This document shows, piece by piece, positions 1 through 11,560 of a DNA stretch of 64,000 bases. Source of the DNA: Balaenoptera acutorostrata (taxonomy: Eukaryota > Chordata > Mammalia > Artiodactyla > Balaenopteridae); contig NC_080081.1 of NCBI RefSeq assembly GCF_949987535.1, positions 70,701,603 through 70,765,602 on the forward strand, given 5' to 3'. The stretch's first letter is position 1; each line of letters opens with the position of its first letter. The notes below the pieces were generated by a model, which saw only the letters and a list, made by a program, of their open reading frames with translations, did not search any database and was not told the origin of the DNA. The position numbers and the translations under genes are program-made.

Positions 1-680
1 AATAACACTAATTATGTTCGTTGCAATACGTGGAATCACAGTCTACTGTGAGATGTTCCACGATGGCAGGAATGAATTATTCCTACTTCTATCCCCCTAA
101 AACAGAGCCTAGTGCATGGTAGGTATTATATATGATAGGTCATTTGCTTTTTAAACATCCAGTGATGTTTAAAATGATTAAATATATTCAGTGTGATAAT
201 AACTATGAAGTTATCCCTTAAATCCATTAGTATGGAAAAATGGAATCATCTTTCAGCTCCTAAAATACAGCACTCACAAATATTCTGAAGTATTTTGCTT
301 CCCCATTTTACCATAATGGATACAAATTCTAAGCATATCAAATGCCCACTTCTTTTTATTCCAAAGCTTTAAACTCCAAAAGTGAAACACCACCTCTATT
401 CCTGGTTTGCAGTAGCCTTTAACAATGAAACATATTTTGACTATATCAAGGTCTTATATGAATTAAAGTTGTTAAGCCCAAGAAGGTCTGAAAATTTTCT
501 CTCCTTACATATAGAGAAAATGAGAATTATTATTATTATTTATTTTCATAATTATTATTATTTTCTAAAGGCAAAGATGATATCAGGAAAAGACTTGAGG
601 GACTAAGTATATATAAAGAAAAGCTAGATAGATATAATAAAAACATGGTAAAGACACCATATATGACACTATCTAGTATT
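1..680. other. Unassigned AT-rich DNA with a short (ATT)n tract
   Basis: I recognise no gene or repeat family here. The only structure is an interrupted ATT trinucleotide tract at 526-564. The 74-codon open frame crossing it has no domain and uses the microsatellite as coding sequence, so I treat it as chance. Confidence 0.6.
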
Positions 681-681
681 A

Positions 682-972
682 TAGCCACTATGACACTGAG
701 CACTTGAAATGTGACTAGTCCAAATTAAACTGTGCCATAAGTGTAAAGAATACACACCTTTTGAAGACTTAGTGCAAAAACATGTAAACTATTTCATCAA
801 TAATTTTTATATTGATTACGTTGTAATAGTAATTTTTTGGATATTACCAGGTCAAATAAGATCTATTTTAAAAATTAACTTCACCTGTTTCTTTCCCATT
901 TTTTAACGTAGCTACCAGAAAATTGAAAATTACATATGTGGCTCACATTGTAGTTCTACTGGACAGCACTGC
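682..972. mobile_element. Non-autonomous DNA-transposon fossil (hAT/MER-type)
   Basis: The end at 938-971 reads as an antisense copy of the familiar terminus beginning CAGTGCTGTCCAATAG, and the interior has the typical run on AT-rich core, 'cacctgtttcttt' and 'cttgaaatgtg'. The opposite end is shortened. I believe this is a MER33-like hAT-Charlie element, but the family name is from memory. No transposase sequence is present. Confidence 0.6.
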
Positions 973-1555
973 TACACAGAATCATTTTTTCTTTTCTAAT
1001 TTTACTTTCAGTTTAAATTTGTCTTTAAATGGACCTCAGCTCCTAAATGTATGCAGGCTAGATATTTTTAAAAGCTGTCTTCTCATGATATCCTCTGGAT
1101 AAATTATAACAAGCACATTTTAAAATTCACTGATGAGCTTGCAGGACAGTATGTAAAATACCTACCAGGAAATAAATGAGTTGAAAGCAAATGATTGAGA
1201 AACAACCTCTTAACCCAGAATCTGTCTGTCCTGGGGGCAAAAGGAAAGTTTCGGAGATGACTTGGAATTGAACAAAGCCCTGGGACCACTCAAAGTGGCA
1301 AAGCTGACGGTGGGATGTGACATTAGGTCAGGAGTGTGAAGATGACTATAGTATTGTAAAAAAAAATGGGCCAGAAAAAAAAAAATCCACCTGCCAGAAA
1401 AGGGATCCTTTAAAGAATCTTTGCTCTCTCCACTATGGTTTCAAATGGAAAACAGACATATAATAGAGAAGATTAACACATTCAATATCTGGCTCTTAAA
1501 ACACACACCCTGTAAAAATTATACATCTTTGACAAACTTGCATCAGAAAAATTGG
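973..1555. other. Unassigned DNA
   Basis: No gene or recognisable repeat. Two A-rich runs near 1360-1385 suggest the tail of an old retroelement, but too little remains to identify it. Confidence 0.5.
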
Positions 1556-1559
1556 TATG

Positions 1560-2295
1560 AATAAGCTATACTAGGAATGTTAAAAAGAGAACATAATTAC
1601 AGATAAAGCAGAGATTACAAAATTCAAAGAGAATGCTATGAATAACTGTGTCATTAAATCTTGAAGCTCCATTAAACGGTCAGAGGCCTAGAATGAAATA
1701 ATTGACCTATTCTGACTGAAAAAGAAATGAAAAGCCTGAAGAGTCTTATAATAATTGAACAAATTGAATCAGTAGTCTAAAATATTCTCACAAGGAAGAC
1801 ACCAGGCCCAGACAGGTGAGTTCTATGTACCTTTCAAGGAATGGATCATTCCTATATCTTATACATTCTTTTGGGAAATTATAAAAAGGGATACTTCCCA
1901 AATACCTTTATGAGGCCACGTAACTTGATCCCCAAACTTGGCAAGGACAGATGAGAAAGAAAATTTAAATACAATCTCACTCATGAACTTGCATATAAAA
2001 ATCCTAAACAAAATGTTAGCAAATCTAGCAATGGATATTTTTAAAAAATCTTTACCAAATTGGATTCAAGTTTATTTCACTTACTTGAACTTCTGTAAAA
2101 AGGCAACATATCAGTGGTTGCTAGGAGTTGGAGCTGGTGGGAAGGAATCAGCTATAATGGGCACAAAAGTGTTTTAGGATAAGTGAACTGTTCTAATCTT
2201 GATTGTGGTGATGAATACCCTGTATAAATTAAATGGGAGAATTTTATTGCATATACATGAATTCATTGATAAAAAGAGAAACAAAAGAAAGATTT
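1560..2295 (+). pseudogene. Decayed L1M fragment: ORF2 reverse-transcriptase region joined to a 3' end
   Basis: About 1820-2060 aligns by eye to the LINE-1 ORF2 reverse-transcriptase part, including the stretch that in intact copies encodes the residues before 'ILNKMLANLA'. At 2110-2290 the text shifts to an L1 3'-end motif ('agtggttgctagg', 'gattgtggtgatg'), so internal sequence is deleted or two copies abut. Many stops and frameshifts make it non-functional. Orientation is sense on the plus strand. Confidence 0.65.
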
Positions 2296-3300
2296 AACGG
2301 GCTCCACTGGCCAAATCTGGGAAATGGTGGCAAATGACAACCCAGTGAATAAAATAAGAACCCATGAGATGGTACTGATAATGAATGAATTAATTAATGA
2401 GAGAGAGAAGGGAAAGCTCTTTCTTATAGTATAATGCTGACTAATACATACTGGAGAAATGATAGAATTTTAAACATATCAATACTTTGCAAACATCATA
2501 GTTAAAATTGACTGAGGTAGGAATTCTCAATGGATGCTAAATCTAGGGGAAAAATACAGTGTCAAATATCTCCCCACAAAGTACTTAATAATCACAAAAG
2601 GAAAATTAATAACTGTACAGTGGAGCAACCATACAATACCTTAATCAAATGATCAAAATTAACATCACCAATAAGGAACAAACAGACATTCTGTGTCTCT
2701 GAATATGATATCCCAGGACGGACAAAATGTCACTTAGGCCACATTCCAGTGAAAATCATGAACTATGATACAAATCCAAATCAAGAGACACTTCATAAGA
2801 CATCTGGCCTAATTCTTAAAAAGTATCTACATAATCAAAGATAAAGTCTGAGGAATTACTCCAGAATAAAGGAGAATAAAAGATATAATCAGCTAAATGT
2901 AACTTTTCATTCTGGACTGGATCCTCTAAAGAAAAAAAAAACAAAAAGAAATACTGCTCTTAAGTACTATTCTGGACAATCACTAAATTGGAGTACTGAC
3001 TCTATAATAGATAAAAATATATCAAAATTATATTTTCTGACTTTGGTAACTGTACAATAACTTTGTTCTCAGAAAACACATACTGAAGTATTAAGGGGTA
3101 AAGGGATATGACATATGCAACCTACTCTCAAATGGCTCAAAAATGATAATAAAAATATTTGAGAGAATGATAAAGTAAATGTAAAAAATATGCAACATTG
3201 GTGAATCCTGGTAAAATTGATAAGAATTTTTTTATACTACCCTTGCAACTTTCTATAAATCTGAATTTAAGATAGTTTTAATGTAAGAGTTTGTTATGTA
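2296..3300 (+). mobile_element. Old L1M/HAL1-type 3' region
   Basis: This non-coding kilobase matches my recollection of the long 3' part of ancient L1M/HAL1 elements: 'gaattctcaatggatgc', 'catctggcctaattc', 'aagggatatgac' and 'cttgcaactttctat' occur in the expected order. No open frame of note. It lies in the same orientation as the fragment before it and may be the same copy. Confidence 0.6.
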
Positions 3301-3304
3301 CTAA

Positions 3305-4050
3305 TATGAAACAATCTTCATCATTTATCATTGAATAGAATAACCAAGGTGCAGAAGAGTGTGTATGATATGCTACTGTTTATGTAAAAAAAGGTGAATA
3401 TATATACACACACATTTCCTTGGATATGCATAGATTATATCTCAAAGGGTAAACTACAAATTAGTCATATTCTTTGCCAGTGGAAAGAGGAATTAAAGAT
3501 GAGAAGGAGATTTTTCACTCTATACTCTTTTGTCCCTCTTGAATTTTAAACCATTACTTAGTCCAAATGATAAATAAATGTGAAAAGATTTAAATATCTG
3601 CCAGAGCTATACATTGGTGGAAATGTGGAACAATGGAAGCTCTCATATATCACCGAGGGAAAATTAAATTAGTGCAACAAGTTGAAAAATAGTTTGGCCT
3701 TATCTTGCAAATGTGAACATATCCAAAGCCTGAGAACCCTGTGATCAGAAATTCTACTCCTAAGTATATGTGATTCTGGCAAATGTGCACCAAAAGTCAC
3801 GTTTAAGAATGTCCACAGCAGCCTTGTTCATAGTAGAAAAACACTGGGCACAACTCAAATCTGGTTGGGCAGAGAATAGATGAATTTGTGATACACTGAA
3901 ATAGTATACAGCAGTGGAAATGAATGAATTTTAGTTGCCTATAAAAAATCATGAACTGTAATGTTGAGTAAAAAGTGAAGTCACATGCAAAATAATACCA
4001 TTTAATAAATACCCACTAATATAAAGTTTAATCATATATTTGTTATACTG
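3305..4050 (+). pseudogene. Further old L1 fragments (3' end, then ORF2 C-terminal region)
   Basis: 3330-3590 resembles an L1M 3' end, with the 'ttttcactctatac' and 'cttgaattttaaacc' stretch. 3595-4045 resembles the region encoding the ORF2 C-terminus, which in translation contains the decayed equivalent of the 'gene-for-wooden-tail' section just upstream of the L1 3' end: 'ccacagcagccttgttcatag' and 'tacagcagtggaaatgaatg'. Frames are broken throughout. The order (3' end before ORF2) shows that more than one insertion is involved. Confidence 0.6.
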
Positions 4051-4550
4051 TAAAGGTAGTAAAGCTACAATGAAAACTAAAAGAACTATAATTACACAGC
4101 TCCTAATACTGCTTCCCTCTAACAAAGGGAGGAGGATATTAGGGGAAGGAAAACATAAAAGAATTCAACAACCTCTATGGTTTGGGAATATTCTATTTCT
4201 TAAAACATTTCTAAAAAACATAAAGACAAAACTCTAAGAATGCTTTTCAAGGAGAGAGTTAGAAAATACACAGTGTATAGGAAGAATATAAATTGGAGTG
4301 ATAGAACAACGCAGGTAGAATGCATCCCCACCAATCAGTGTATGTGGATGAAGAAAGAGCTGATTATCAGATGGTGGAGTTCCTCCTACTGGGGTCATCT
4401 TCTCTCTGTCTCTCTGACAGAGAAAAGGTCTTGGCTAACAGGGAAAGGTGACAGCTTGAGCTACGAAAAAAATCAAACCAAGCCTTAGTAAAATGTTCCT
4501 CTACTTCCGATGAGTGTCTTCTCCCACCTTCAAGCTGGGGAGATGGCTGA
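4051..4550. other. Unassigned DNA
   Basis: Two adjacent short open frames (4040-4237 and 4240-4488) lie here. Neither has a domain, a convincing start context or a codon bias different from the surroundings, and both begin inside or beside L1 debris. I do not call a gene. Confidence 0.5.
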
Positions 4551-4554
4551 CAAT

Positions 4555-4745
4555 ATTCACTTATTCATTCAACAAACACTATTGTGTGTCTAGGCACAGG
4601 AAAGCACAGTGAACAAGAGGTGCCAGACCTTCTTCCTTCCCCCTCCTCTGTGAACTCTTCTGCATCTCTTCTGTGAGCATAATATCATGGTCTGTCCCTG
4701 TCCTCAGGGATCTAACGCCACTCTCCTTTTCTTCACACTCTAGGG
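4555..4745 (-). mobile_element. L2 LINE 3' fragment
   Basis: The start 'ttattcattcaacaaacac' is the reverse complement of the L2 3' tail, followed by the decayed motif for 'aggcactgggnatacagcagtgaacaa' and 'ccctgtcctcagg'. A typical 3' L2 remnant, antisense to the window. Confidence 0.7.
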
Positions 4746-7315
4746 ATAATTTCTGACACTTTACGAGTTAATAATATCACATCTGTATAATCAAATGCTT
4801 TCTGGGTATCTCCACTTACATTTTTCATGGCTACCTATTGGAGAAATAAAACGATCCTACCAACACAAGACCCCTCTATACCAATACAGAAGTGAGAGAG
4901 AAAACAATTAAAATTAAGTGTTATCAGATTTACATACATGTAAAGGTAGCTGGAATATGTCTACAAGTCTGGACAGAATTTCACATAACTTCATTTATAA
5001 AAGTAAAAGAGAAAAACAGTAACAATTTTTCTCATCTCCATTGGAGACAAGAGGACACACCTCTGGTGGGTGATTGTCTCACATACACCTTCTGAGGGAC
5101 TTCCAAGTTCATCTTGGAGGTTGTGTTTACAGTTCCAAGGTCAGAAGGCTCATGACCTTGCCTTGTGAAATCCAAGGTCAGACGTTGAATGAGAAAGCCT
5201 GTATTTTCAAGGAGACACCCTAAGGAAGGGAGAGAAGGGAGGAAGCCACTTCCCTCCTCTAGTAAACAAAGTGAGCTTGATCATCTCACCTTTACATTTG
5301 AAACTTGATCAATTTACCCTTATACACCACATATGTATTATTTCCTAAGCTGAACAAGTCTTCAGCTTCAGCCTTCTCCTTCCTCTGAGTCCCTTACCCA
5401 GTATCACAGGGAATTGTACCAGCAAGCCAACATGTCTCTGCCCAAACCAGAAATTAAGACATTATATTTGCCTTTTGTCTCCTTTCCAGATTCCCTTCCC
5501 ACGTGATCATTAGAAACTCCTGGCCATTCTACCTCATAAATGTCTATTCGTCCATCTCTTTGCTCTACCCTCACTGCCCTAATTCAGGCCACCCTCCTCT
5601 GGGGGTCAGCAGAAGCTCATCAGGTCTCCCCACTTCCAGGATGGGCTCCGTGCAGGGCAGTGGGATTACGGGAATGGATAGAGAAGGCTGAACAATTTGT
5701 GTTTACTTCTTTTTTGTCAAAAGGAGAATTTAATAGAAAATTGAGACATAAAAAAACGTTCTTTAGCACCCTCCTCACACCTCTTTACCCCAGTTTCTGT
5801 GCTTCTTCATTTTAGAAATAAAGCTTGCTTTTCCCTTTTCACACTTTCCAAAATAGTTCTTCTCCTCTCTTAGTTTTCTTTTCCATTTAGCAGTCATCCA
5901 CCCCCAAATATTAATGAGAAGGTAAGAATACCATAAAATAGAAAACAGCAACGTGTAGATTTTATCTGGCCGAGTGCCATTGGTTGCTTCTTTAGAACCG
6001 AAAGGCTTGTCCTCATTCTGCAAAGTCCCCAGAATGGATGCAGGCAGTGGGTGCTCGGTATGTATTGCACTGATGATGAAGAATAGATGAGGAAGGCTGT
6101 CAAATGAGAAAGCTTTGGGGTTTAAGATGTAATATTGGTCTGTTTGTGGTACACTTGTTGCAAAGCCCTTAAGGGAGCAGTTATTTCTTTCCTGGAAAAT
6201 AATTCCTCACGGGCTTGTCCATCTGGGAAGGCACTGAGGCATAGCTGGGAGAGGGTTCGGGGGTAGGCTGAGGGAGAGTGAACAGTTATGGAGACAAAGG
6301 GCTACAGTGCCAGGCAAACAACTGCAGAAAACATGAGATGTTGACGTGGGCAAGTGGTTTGAGCCCAGTGACTGAAGTGACTGTGTCCGCTTCCGGCTGT
6401 GTAAGTAGATCACTACGGCAGGCAGGGATTTTGTCTTCGCTGTTGTTGTCTTACTTAGTCACTTATGACAGTGGCAGTCCACTTATTTTCTGAATTTCAA
6501 GCCCTGGTGGGAATTTCCTCAGCACTCCAAGTAAAGAAAGGAAAGTGGTTGTTGTTTTGGTTTTTTTCTTTTAATTGAAACCTTTAAATCTTATGAGAGG
6601 AAAACATGTCATAGAGTTGTAATCTTTGTGGTGTCATTTGCACTGCTATTCTGAAAGCTTGTCATTGTTTCCTTTGCAAATCAGTCCTTTTATAGGTTTA
6701 TAGCTGTCATATAATACCCCAGGGATAGAAATGTGCCAACTACAGAATTTTTGGTTCACCTGCGGCACGGCATAATGAATACAGGTACTTTTACTTTTAC
6801 CCGATCTTTATCACCAAAAAATAAGAATATCAAACAAATACTTTTAGCCTGGTACCTGGCACTCTACTGCATTTTATGGAAACAGGAAAGACAAGTTCAA
6901 GTATAGTGTGTACACCTATTACTTGTCCATAGAAAAGGCAAACAAGATCCCCCCTCCTCAAAGGTGACAGACTCGCAAAATGCTGTGTGAAAACCACCAG
7001 ATCTTTCTCTTCAGGATTCCATCCACTGGAACCAAAGCCAGGCTATTTATCAAGAACAATTATTATTCCATGGGCATGTGTGATGATGCAATTTCATTTT
7101 CTCTTCATCAGGCTGAGAGAATAGTCTCATGAATCCTAAGCTCTCCTAATGTCCTAGAAAGACCTCAGGACTTCATGTTGCTATTTGTTATCTAAAATAT
7201 ATATGTTTCCTTGATGGTCCAGACCTTTGATATGAATGATTTATGATTTTGATGCCTGAAAGTATAGCAGGGGCTCTGGAAGATGATCTATCTAATGTGG
7301 TTTTATAACTAAGCC
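4746..7315. other. Long stretch without recognisable repeat or gene
   Basis: Mostly unique-looking sequence. A weak L2-like passage may lie at 5500-5660 (pyrimidine-rich, 'ctgccctaattcag'), but I cannot support it firmly. Several small open frames overlap on both strands (5503-6493); none has a domain or splice context. A cluster of nuclear-receptor-type half-sites at 5136-5180 is listed separately. Confidence 0.5.
5134..5182. promoter_or_regulatory. Cluster of three CAAGGTCA half-sites (candidate)
   Basis: Exact CAAGGTCA occurs at 5136-5143 and 5173-5180 on the plus strand and at 5153-5160 on the minus strand. The two plus-strand copies are preceded by C, giving the extended half-site YCAAGGTCA favoured by monomeric nuclear receptors of the NR5A and ERR type. 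This lies outside any repeat I recognise; MIR elements elsewhere in the window carry the same 8-mer and are discounted. Binding is inferred from sequence only. Confidence 0.3.
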
Positions 7316-7317
7316 CC

Positions 7318-7385
7318 AAACTACTTAGAGCTCCAGTTTCCTCATTTGTAAAATGTGAATAACAATAAGGCTTTTATTTTTCTCT
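7318..7385 (+). mobile_element. MIR SINE fragment
   Basis: The phrase 'ccagtttcctcatttgtaaaatg' (shortened here) is the core of the ancient tRNA-derived MIR SINE in sense orientation, followed by a decayed 'aataataa' run. Only the central part remains. Confidence 0.65.
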
Positions 7386-8108
7386 ATTTTATTTAATTTT
7401 AAGGTAACACCTGCACATGGTAAAGTGGGAAAAAATAAAAAATCCTTATGCTTTGTATAAGGATACATAAAAGATGTGTCTCTCCTACTTTTCTACTTTC
7501 ACTGTTTCCCACCCTCCCAACTCCAGCTGCCACTGTGTCTCCTGTGAGTCTTTCCAGAGTGATTCTTTGCTCATGTGTATGTACACATGTATGAAGATGG
7601 ATATGCTCATGTGCATATATTCTTTCTGTTTATTCCAGACAATATTTACATATTATAGCATTTTAATTAATAATTAAATTTTTCTAGTTATAATGATTCC
7701 TTTTCTTCTTTATGATGTCTTCTCTTCAGCCCCTATATGCTAACAAGTCCTGATTTACTTCTTCATAAGTATATGGCAGTAATCTTGTATGTGAGATAGG
7801 GTTTCTGTCATGAAATAAATAAGTTTCTGGGACCACACCTCTCAAAAATCAAAAAATATGCTGTGCTCTGTGCTCACAAGTGACCTTGATGAAGACTGTA
7901 TAATGACTGCAAAAATGAGCACACGATAGTTTGATTGTGACATTCTGAGGGAGCTCTTTTTTATGAGAGCTGTCTCAACTCCCAATTTTTTATTTTTGCA
8001 TGCCTATAAGCGTGCTCAATTTTTTATACATGCCAATTTAACATTTTTTCCTCTATAATTACTGACGATTTTTTGTTAATCATTATTGTGTCTTTCCAAC
8101 AACAAACA
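7386..8108. other. Unassigned AT-rich DNA
   Basis: No gene or repeat family identified. T-rich and AT-rich throughout; the small open frame at 7474-7677 is low-complexity Cys/Ser-rich translation without a domain. Confidence 0.5.
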
Positions 8109-8109
8109 A

Positions 8110-8570
8110 TTCTCCAATTCTCTGAACACCAACTGAGTGTCCTACAGTTCATTTCAATTCTAACACTAACTACCTGGAGTTAGCACACATCCCATAGATC
8201 AAGGGCTCAGTCCCATAAGACTGGCCCTACTTCAGACACCAGCTGCAAATGGGGTCTCCAGGCTACCCACACTTCTGCCCCGCTGACTGCATTTTCAGGG
8301 GTTCCTACAACTACCCCCTCCAGGTTTGATAATTCACTAGAATGACTCCCAGAATTCAGGAAAGCACTATACTTCTGATTATATTTTTATTATAAAGGAT
8401 ATAATTCAGGAATAGGCAAATGGAAGAGAAGCATAGGTCAGGGTAAGGAAGGAGATGCAGAGCTTCCATGTCCTCTCTGTTCACCAGTCCAGGAACTCTC
8501 TAATCTCATTGTTCAAGTTGTTCAAGGGTTTTTACTAAAGTTTCATTACACATCACATAAGCATGGCTGA
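8110..8570 (-). mobile_element. Old LTR remnant (ERVL/MaLR-like), family uncertain
   Basis: The passage 'tttattataaaggat' with 'gatgcagagcttccatg' and 'aagtttcattacac' matches an old mammalian LTR consensus read in reverse. On the minus strand this gives AATAAA and TATAA-like elements, as expected for an LTR oriented that way. No internal retroviral sequence adjoins it, so it is a solo LTR remnant. I cannot name the subfamily with confidence. Confidence 0.5.
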
Positions 8571-8574
8571 TGAA

Positions 8575-9225
8575 CTCATTATTCATTGGTGTATCTGGCC
8601 ACCTTGCTAAACATAGTTTTAAGATGTTGCTAGTTGATTTTATTCCTTTTCTAGGTAGACTGCATATCCCATTCAATGAGTTTTTCTTCTTCTTGCCCAT
8701 ATTTATACACATACTTCTTTACTTTATTGCACCAGCTAGGACTTTCCACACAACATTGAATACTGGCAATGGCAGCAAGCTTCCTTATCTTACTTTTGAA
8801 CCTAATGGGAACACACCTACCATTTCACCATTAAGGCCTGGATTTCTGGCACATATTTTTTCTGGAATTAAACAAATTTTCTTCTATACTAATATGAGAA
8901 GATTTTTTTTGTTTGTTTTTTGAAATCATGAATAGGTATTAAATTTTGTCAAATTCCTTTTTAGCATCTATTAAAATGATTAGATTTATTTTTCTTCTTT
9001 TCATCTGTTAATATAACAAATTAGAATATATTTCTCATGTTACTGTTTCTTGCAATGTTTGACTAAACACTCTTTGGTCTTTTAATACATGGTTAATATT
9101 TTATGTTGAATTTTTACATTCTCTTTCATAAATGAATGGCATAGAGCTTTCTTTTCTGGTGTTGAACCACCTGAAATATATGAATAACTAGTTAAAATCT
9201 CCTTCAGATATCAGGTTTATACTAA
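8575..9225 (-). pseudogene. L1 ORF2 reverse-transcriptase fragment
   Basis: Antisense L1: 'aattttgtcaaattcctttt', 'gcatctattaaaatgat' and 'gttgaaccacc' follow the order of the reverse-complemented L1 reverse-transcriptase region. The minus-strand frame is broken by many stops. The piece abuts the LTR remnant to its left, which could mark an insertion boundary. No poly-A tail or target duplication is visible. Confidence 0.65.
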
Positions 9226-9520
9226 TTGTTTTCTCAATTATATGCATTTAGAAATACAAAGTCACAGTTTAAGAATTAAACCCAGGGCTGCAAACTCAAA
9301 CCTGTACACAGACCAGGAAAATATCATACATAAATGCAGCAACCTATGTAAATGCTTATATGTACAGTGAACAAGTTGCAGGTCCTCTGGCAGAGAAGCT
9401 CACGAGCCTTCTAAGGGATCAGCTTCTACTCGGGTCCAATTACTGCAGGCAGAAAAGTAAGCATGGTGCTGCCAGATCTACCAGCTACTTAATTACTCTT
9501 AGATACCTAGCTCAAATAGA
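9226..9520. other. Unassigned DNA, possibly an unidentified old repeat
   Basis: The text from about 9290 to 9480 has the feel of an interspersed repeat, but I cannot place it in a family. The open frame at 9360-9656 runs out of it into the downstream SINE and is a chance fusion. Confidence 0.4.
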
Positions 9521-9531
9521 AAAAGAGACGA

Positions 9532-9829
9532 GGGTATCCCTGGTGGCGCAGTGGTTGAGAGTCTGCCTGCCAATGCAGGGGGCACGGGTTCAAGCCCTGG
9601 TCTGGGAAGATCCCACATGCCGCGGAGCAAGTAGGCCCATGAGCCACAATTACTGAGCCTGTGTGTCTGGAGCCTGCGCGTCTGGAGCCTGTGCTCCGCA
9701 ACAAGAGAGGCTGCGATAGTGAGAGGCCCGCGCACGGCGATGAAGAGTGGCCCCCACTCGTCGCAACTAGAGAAAGCCCTCGCACAGAAACGAAAGACCC
9801 AACACAGCCAAAAATAAATAAAGAAACGA
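9532..9829 (+). mobile_element. CHR-type tRNA-derived SINE, copy 1
   Basis: A full-length short interspersed element made by L1-assisted retroposition. The tRNA-like head has an RNA polymerase III A box at 9544-9554 (TGGCGCAGTGG) and a B box at 9587-9597 with one CpG-decay change (GGTTCAAGCCC). The tail is AAATAAATAAA-like. Near-identical flanks at 9521-9531 and 9820-9829 (about 10 bp, one mismatch) look like the target-site duplication. It carries a 15-bp internal tandem duplication at 9657-9686 that the other copies lack. Open frames crossing it are repeat translation, not genes. Confidence 0.9.
9657..9686 (+). repeat. 15-bp tandem duplication inside SINE copy 1
   Basis: Two adjacent 15-bp units (9657-9671 and 9672-9686) both read GCCTGYGYGTCTGGA. 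Copies 2 and 3 in this window have one unit at the same place, so this is a private or subfamily-specific expansion. Confidence 0.8.
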
Positions 9830-9839
9830 ACACTCAGCC

Positions 9840-10790
9840 TTGTTTTTGACTTTTCAATTAGACAATAAATCTTAGGATTAACACACACATGTGCACATCA
9901 GAAAGCCTCACTCATTTCTTTAGCCAATCAGAAGAAAAGAAAAAAATTTTCCTGGGAACTTCCCATCAATAGACCAGCAGAGAGCTTTAAAAAGGCCCGA
10001 AAACAAGGCAGGCTCCTTTAAAAATTACAGCACAATTTCAAATGTAAGAAAGCAGAGGTGATTCTGAAAGACAATGAGATCACTGAAAAGTACTTGCTAA
10101 TCAGATTTTTATGTATAGTGATAAAAATGAAAATCTTGAATTGTCTCTAGATCTCATAACTAGCCAAATAAACCTAGACATGACAGTAAATCATTATTTT
10201 TGGCCTCGGATGAAAACTAATTCTCTAGTTTAAAAGCACAAAGTTAGAAAGCAGAAAACTTCAGACACTTTTGGAAAATACAAGCAAATGCACTAAATAA
10301 GTCTTAGTTGATGCAAATTCCACATCCTCCATAACAACAACAACAAGAACAAATAACTGCACATAATCTCTTGGGTCCTACCTTCTGCTTTTACTGGATG
10401 TAGTTAATATGCAACCCTTGCTTCCCTTAGGCATACCTACTTGGGGGAAAGCCATCACAGAGGGCTGGTATCAAAAGCAGTGGTAATAAAAGATAAGAGA
10501 AAGAAGTCTAAGGCTTTGAAAATCCACATACATACACTCACACACTGACACATATACACACAGAAGTGTCATTAGTGCTCTGAGCTTCCCAAATCATTTC
10601 CCATTCCCTGCAGAATCCCAAATAGCTCATATATTCATTCAGGAGCATTTTGTTCTTCTCACTGAAGTCTAGAGTGTTGCTTTTTCCAACCATCATCATT
10701 AACTTGGCAGTGAGTCTCTGGCAGATTCTATGGCCCACTGAGCCTGTTTTGGATGTCTGTTGAATAGCACTTTGAGAAATGCTGCAGTAA
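9840..10790. other. Unassigned DNA
   Basis: No gene or recognised repeat. A short AAC-rich tract lies near 10333-10350 and a CA-rich run near 10527-10560. The minus-strand open frame at 10538-10738 has no domain. Confidence 0.5.
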
Positions 10791-10806
10791 AGGCAGAGAA
10801 CATTTA

Positions 10807-10990
10807 TTTTTTTAAATTAATTTTTATTGGAGTAGAGTTGATTTACAATGTTGTGTTAGTTTTTGCTGTACAGCAAAGCGAATCAGTTATACATATATCC
10901 ACTCTTTTTTAGATTCTATCCCCATATAGGTCATTACAGAGAATTGAGTAGAGTTCCCTATGCCATACAGTGGGTTCTTATTAGTTATCT
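10807..10990 (-). mobile_element. 5'-truncated L1 3' end (cetartiodactyl type)
   Basis: The block from 'ttattggagtagagttg' to 'ttattagttatct' is the reverse complement of the L1 3' untranslated region seen in cetartiodactyl genomes; the T-rich start at 10807 is the poly-A tail read from the other strand. Flanks 10791-10806 and 10991-11005 resemble each other (AGGC..AGAAC..TTTA) and are probably a diverged target duplication. Confidence 0.8.
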
Positions 10991-11005
10991 AGGCCAGAAC
11001 CTTTA

Positions 11006-11145
11006 GTATCACATCAGCACTGCCTGATCTGTCTCTCTGAATAATGTGCCCTACCAATGTTGCTGAGAGTCCTATTCCAATGAGCTCTCAGTTTTCAGCT
11101 AGATGAAGCATTTATCCTGACCCAACAGTTGTAAGTGTATTAGAG
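11006..11145. other. Unassigned DNA
   Basis: Short spacer without recognisable content between an L1 end and an old repeat. Confidence 0.4.
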
Positions 11146-11147
11146 TA

Positions 11148-11560
11148 TGTGAAACTGCAGTAACAAACAGGCCCAACATGTAATGCCTCCAAATAACAGA
11201 CTTCTCATTTATGTGATAGGTCAGGTGGCTCAGGGTGGTTCATGTCAGTGGGGGCAGTTTGTTCCACACAGTCATTCAGGGCACCAGGCTAGTAATGACT
11301 GTCACCTCTGACAGATGTCTTTCAAAGTCAGCAAAAATGGGAAGAATATGGAAGAGCATGTGTGGTAGATTTTTATGCCAGGCCTAGATAGGACAAATGT
11401 CACTTCTCCTCATATTCCATTCACTGTAAATATAATTTGGTCACACCAAACTGTAAGGGCAACTGGAAAATGAGTTCTAGCTGAGTGCTGGGAAGGAGAG
11501 GAAACAGATTCTTGTAAATAGCTAGCAGTCTCACCACAGATGGGAAGAAATATCTTCTAG
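11148..11560. mobile_element. Ancient interspersed repeat, family not resolved
   Basis: The order of passages ('cagtaacaaacaggcccaac', 'ctcatttatgtgatag', 'gtcacttctcctcatattcc', 'gaaaatgagttctagctg', 'gaggaaacagattc') matches a dispersed mammalian repeat I know by text but cannot name safely; LTR or MER class are possible. Not coding. Confidence 0.4.

Noticed and set aside
9532..9600. tRNA gene
   Set aside because: The A and B boxes belong to the tRNA-derived head of a SINE; there is no intact cloverleaf and it is followed by the SINE body and A-rich tail. The same applies to the other SINE copies.
9499..9888. 129-codon minus-strand open frame
   Set aside because: It is translation of CHR SINE copy 1; repeat-derived and without a gene context.
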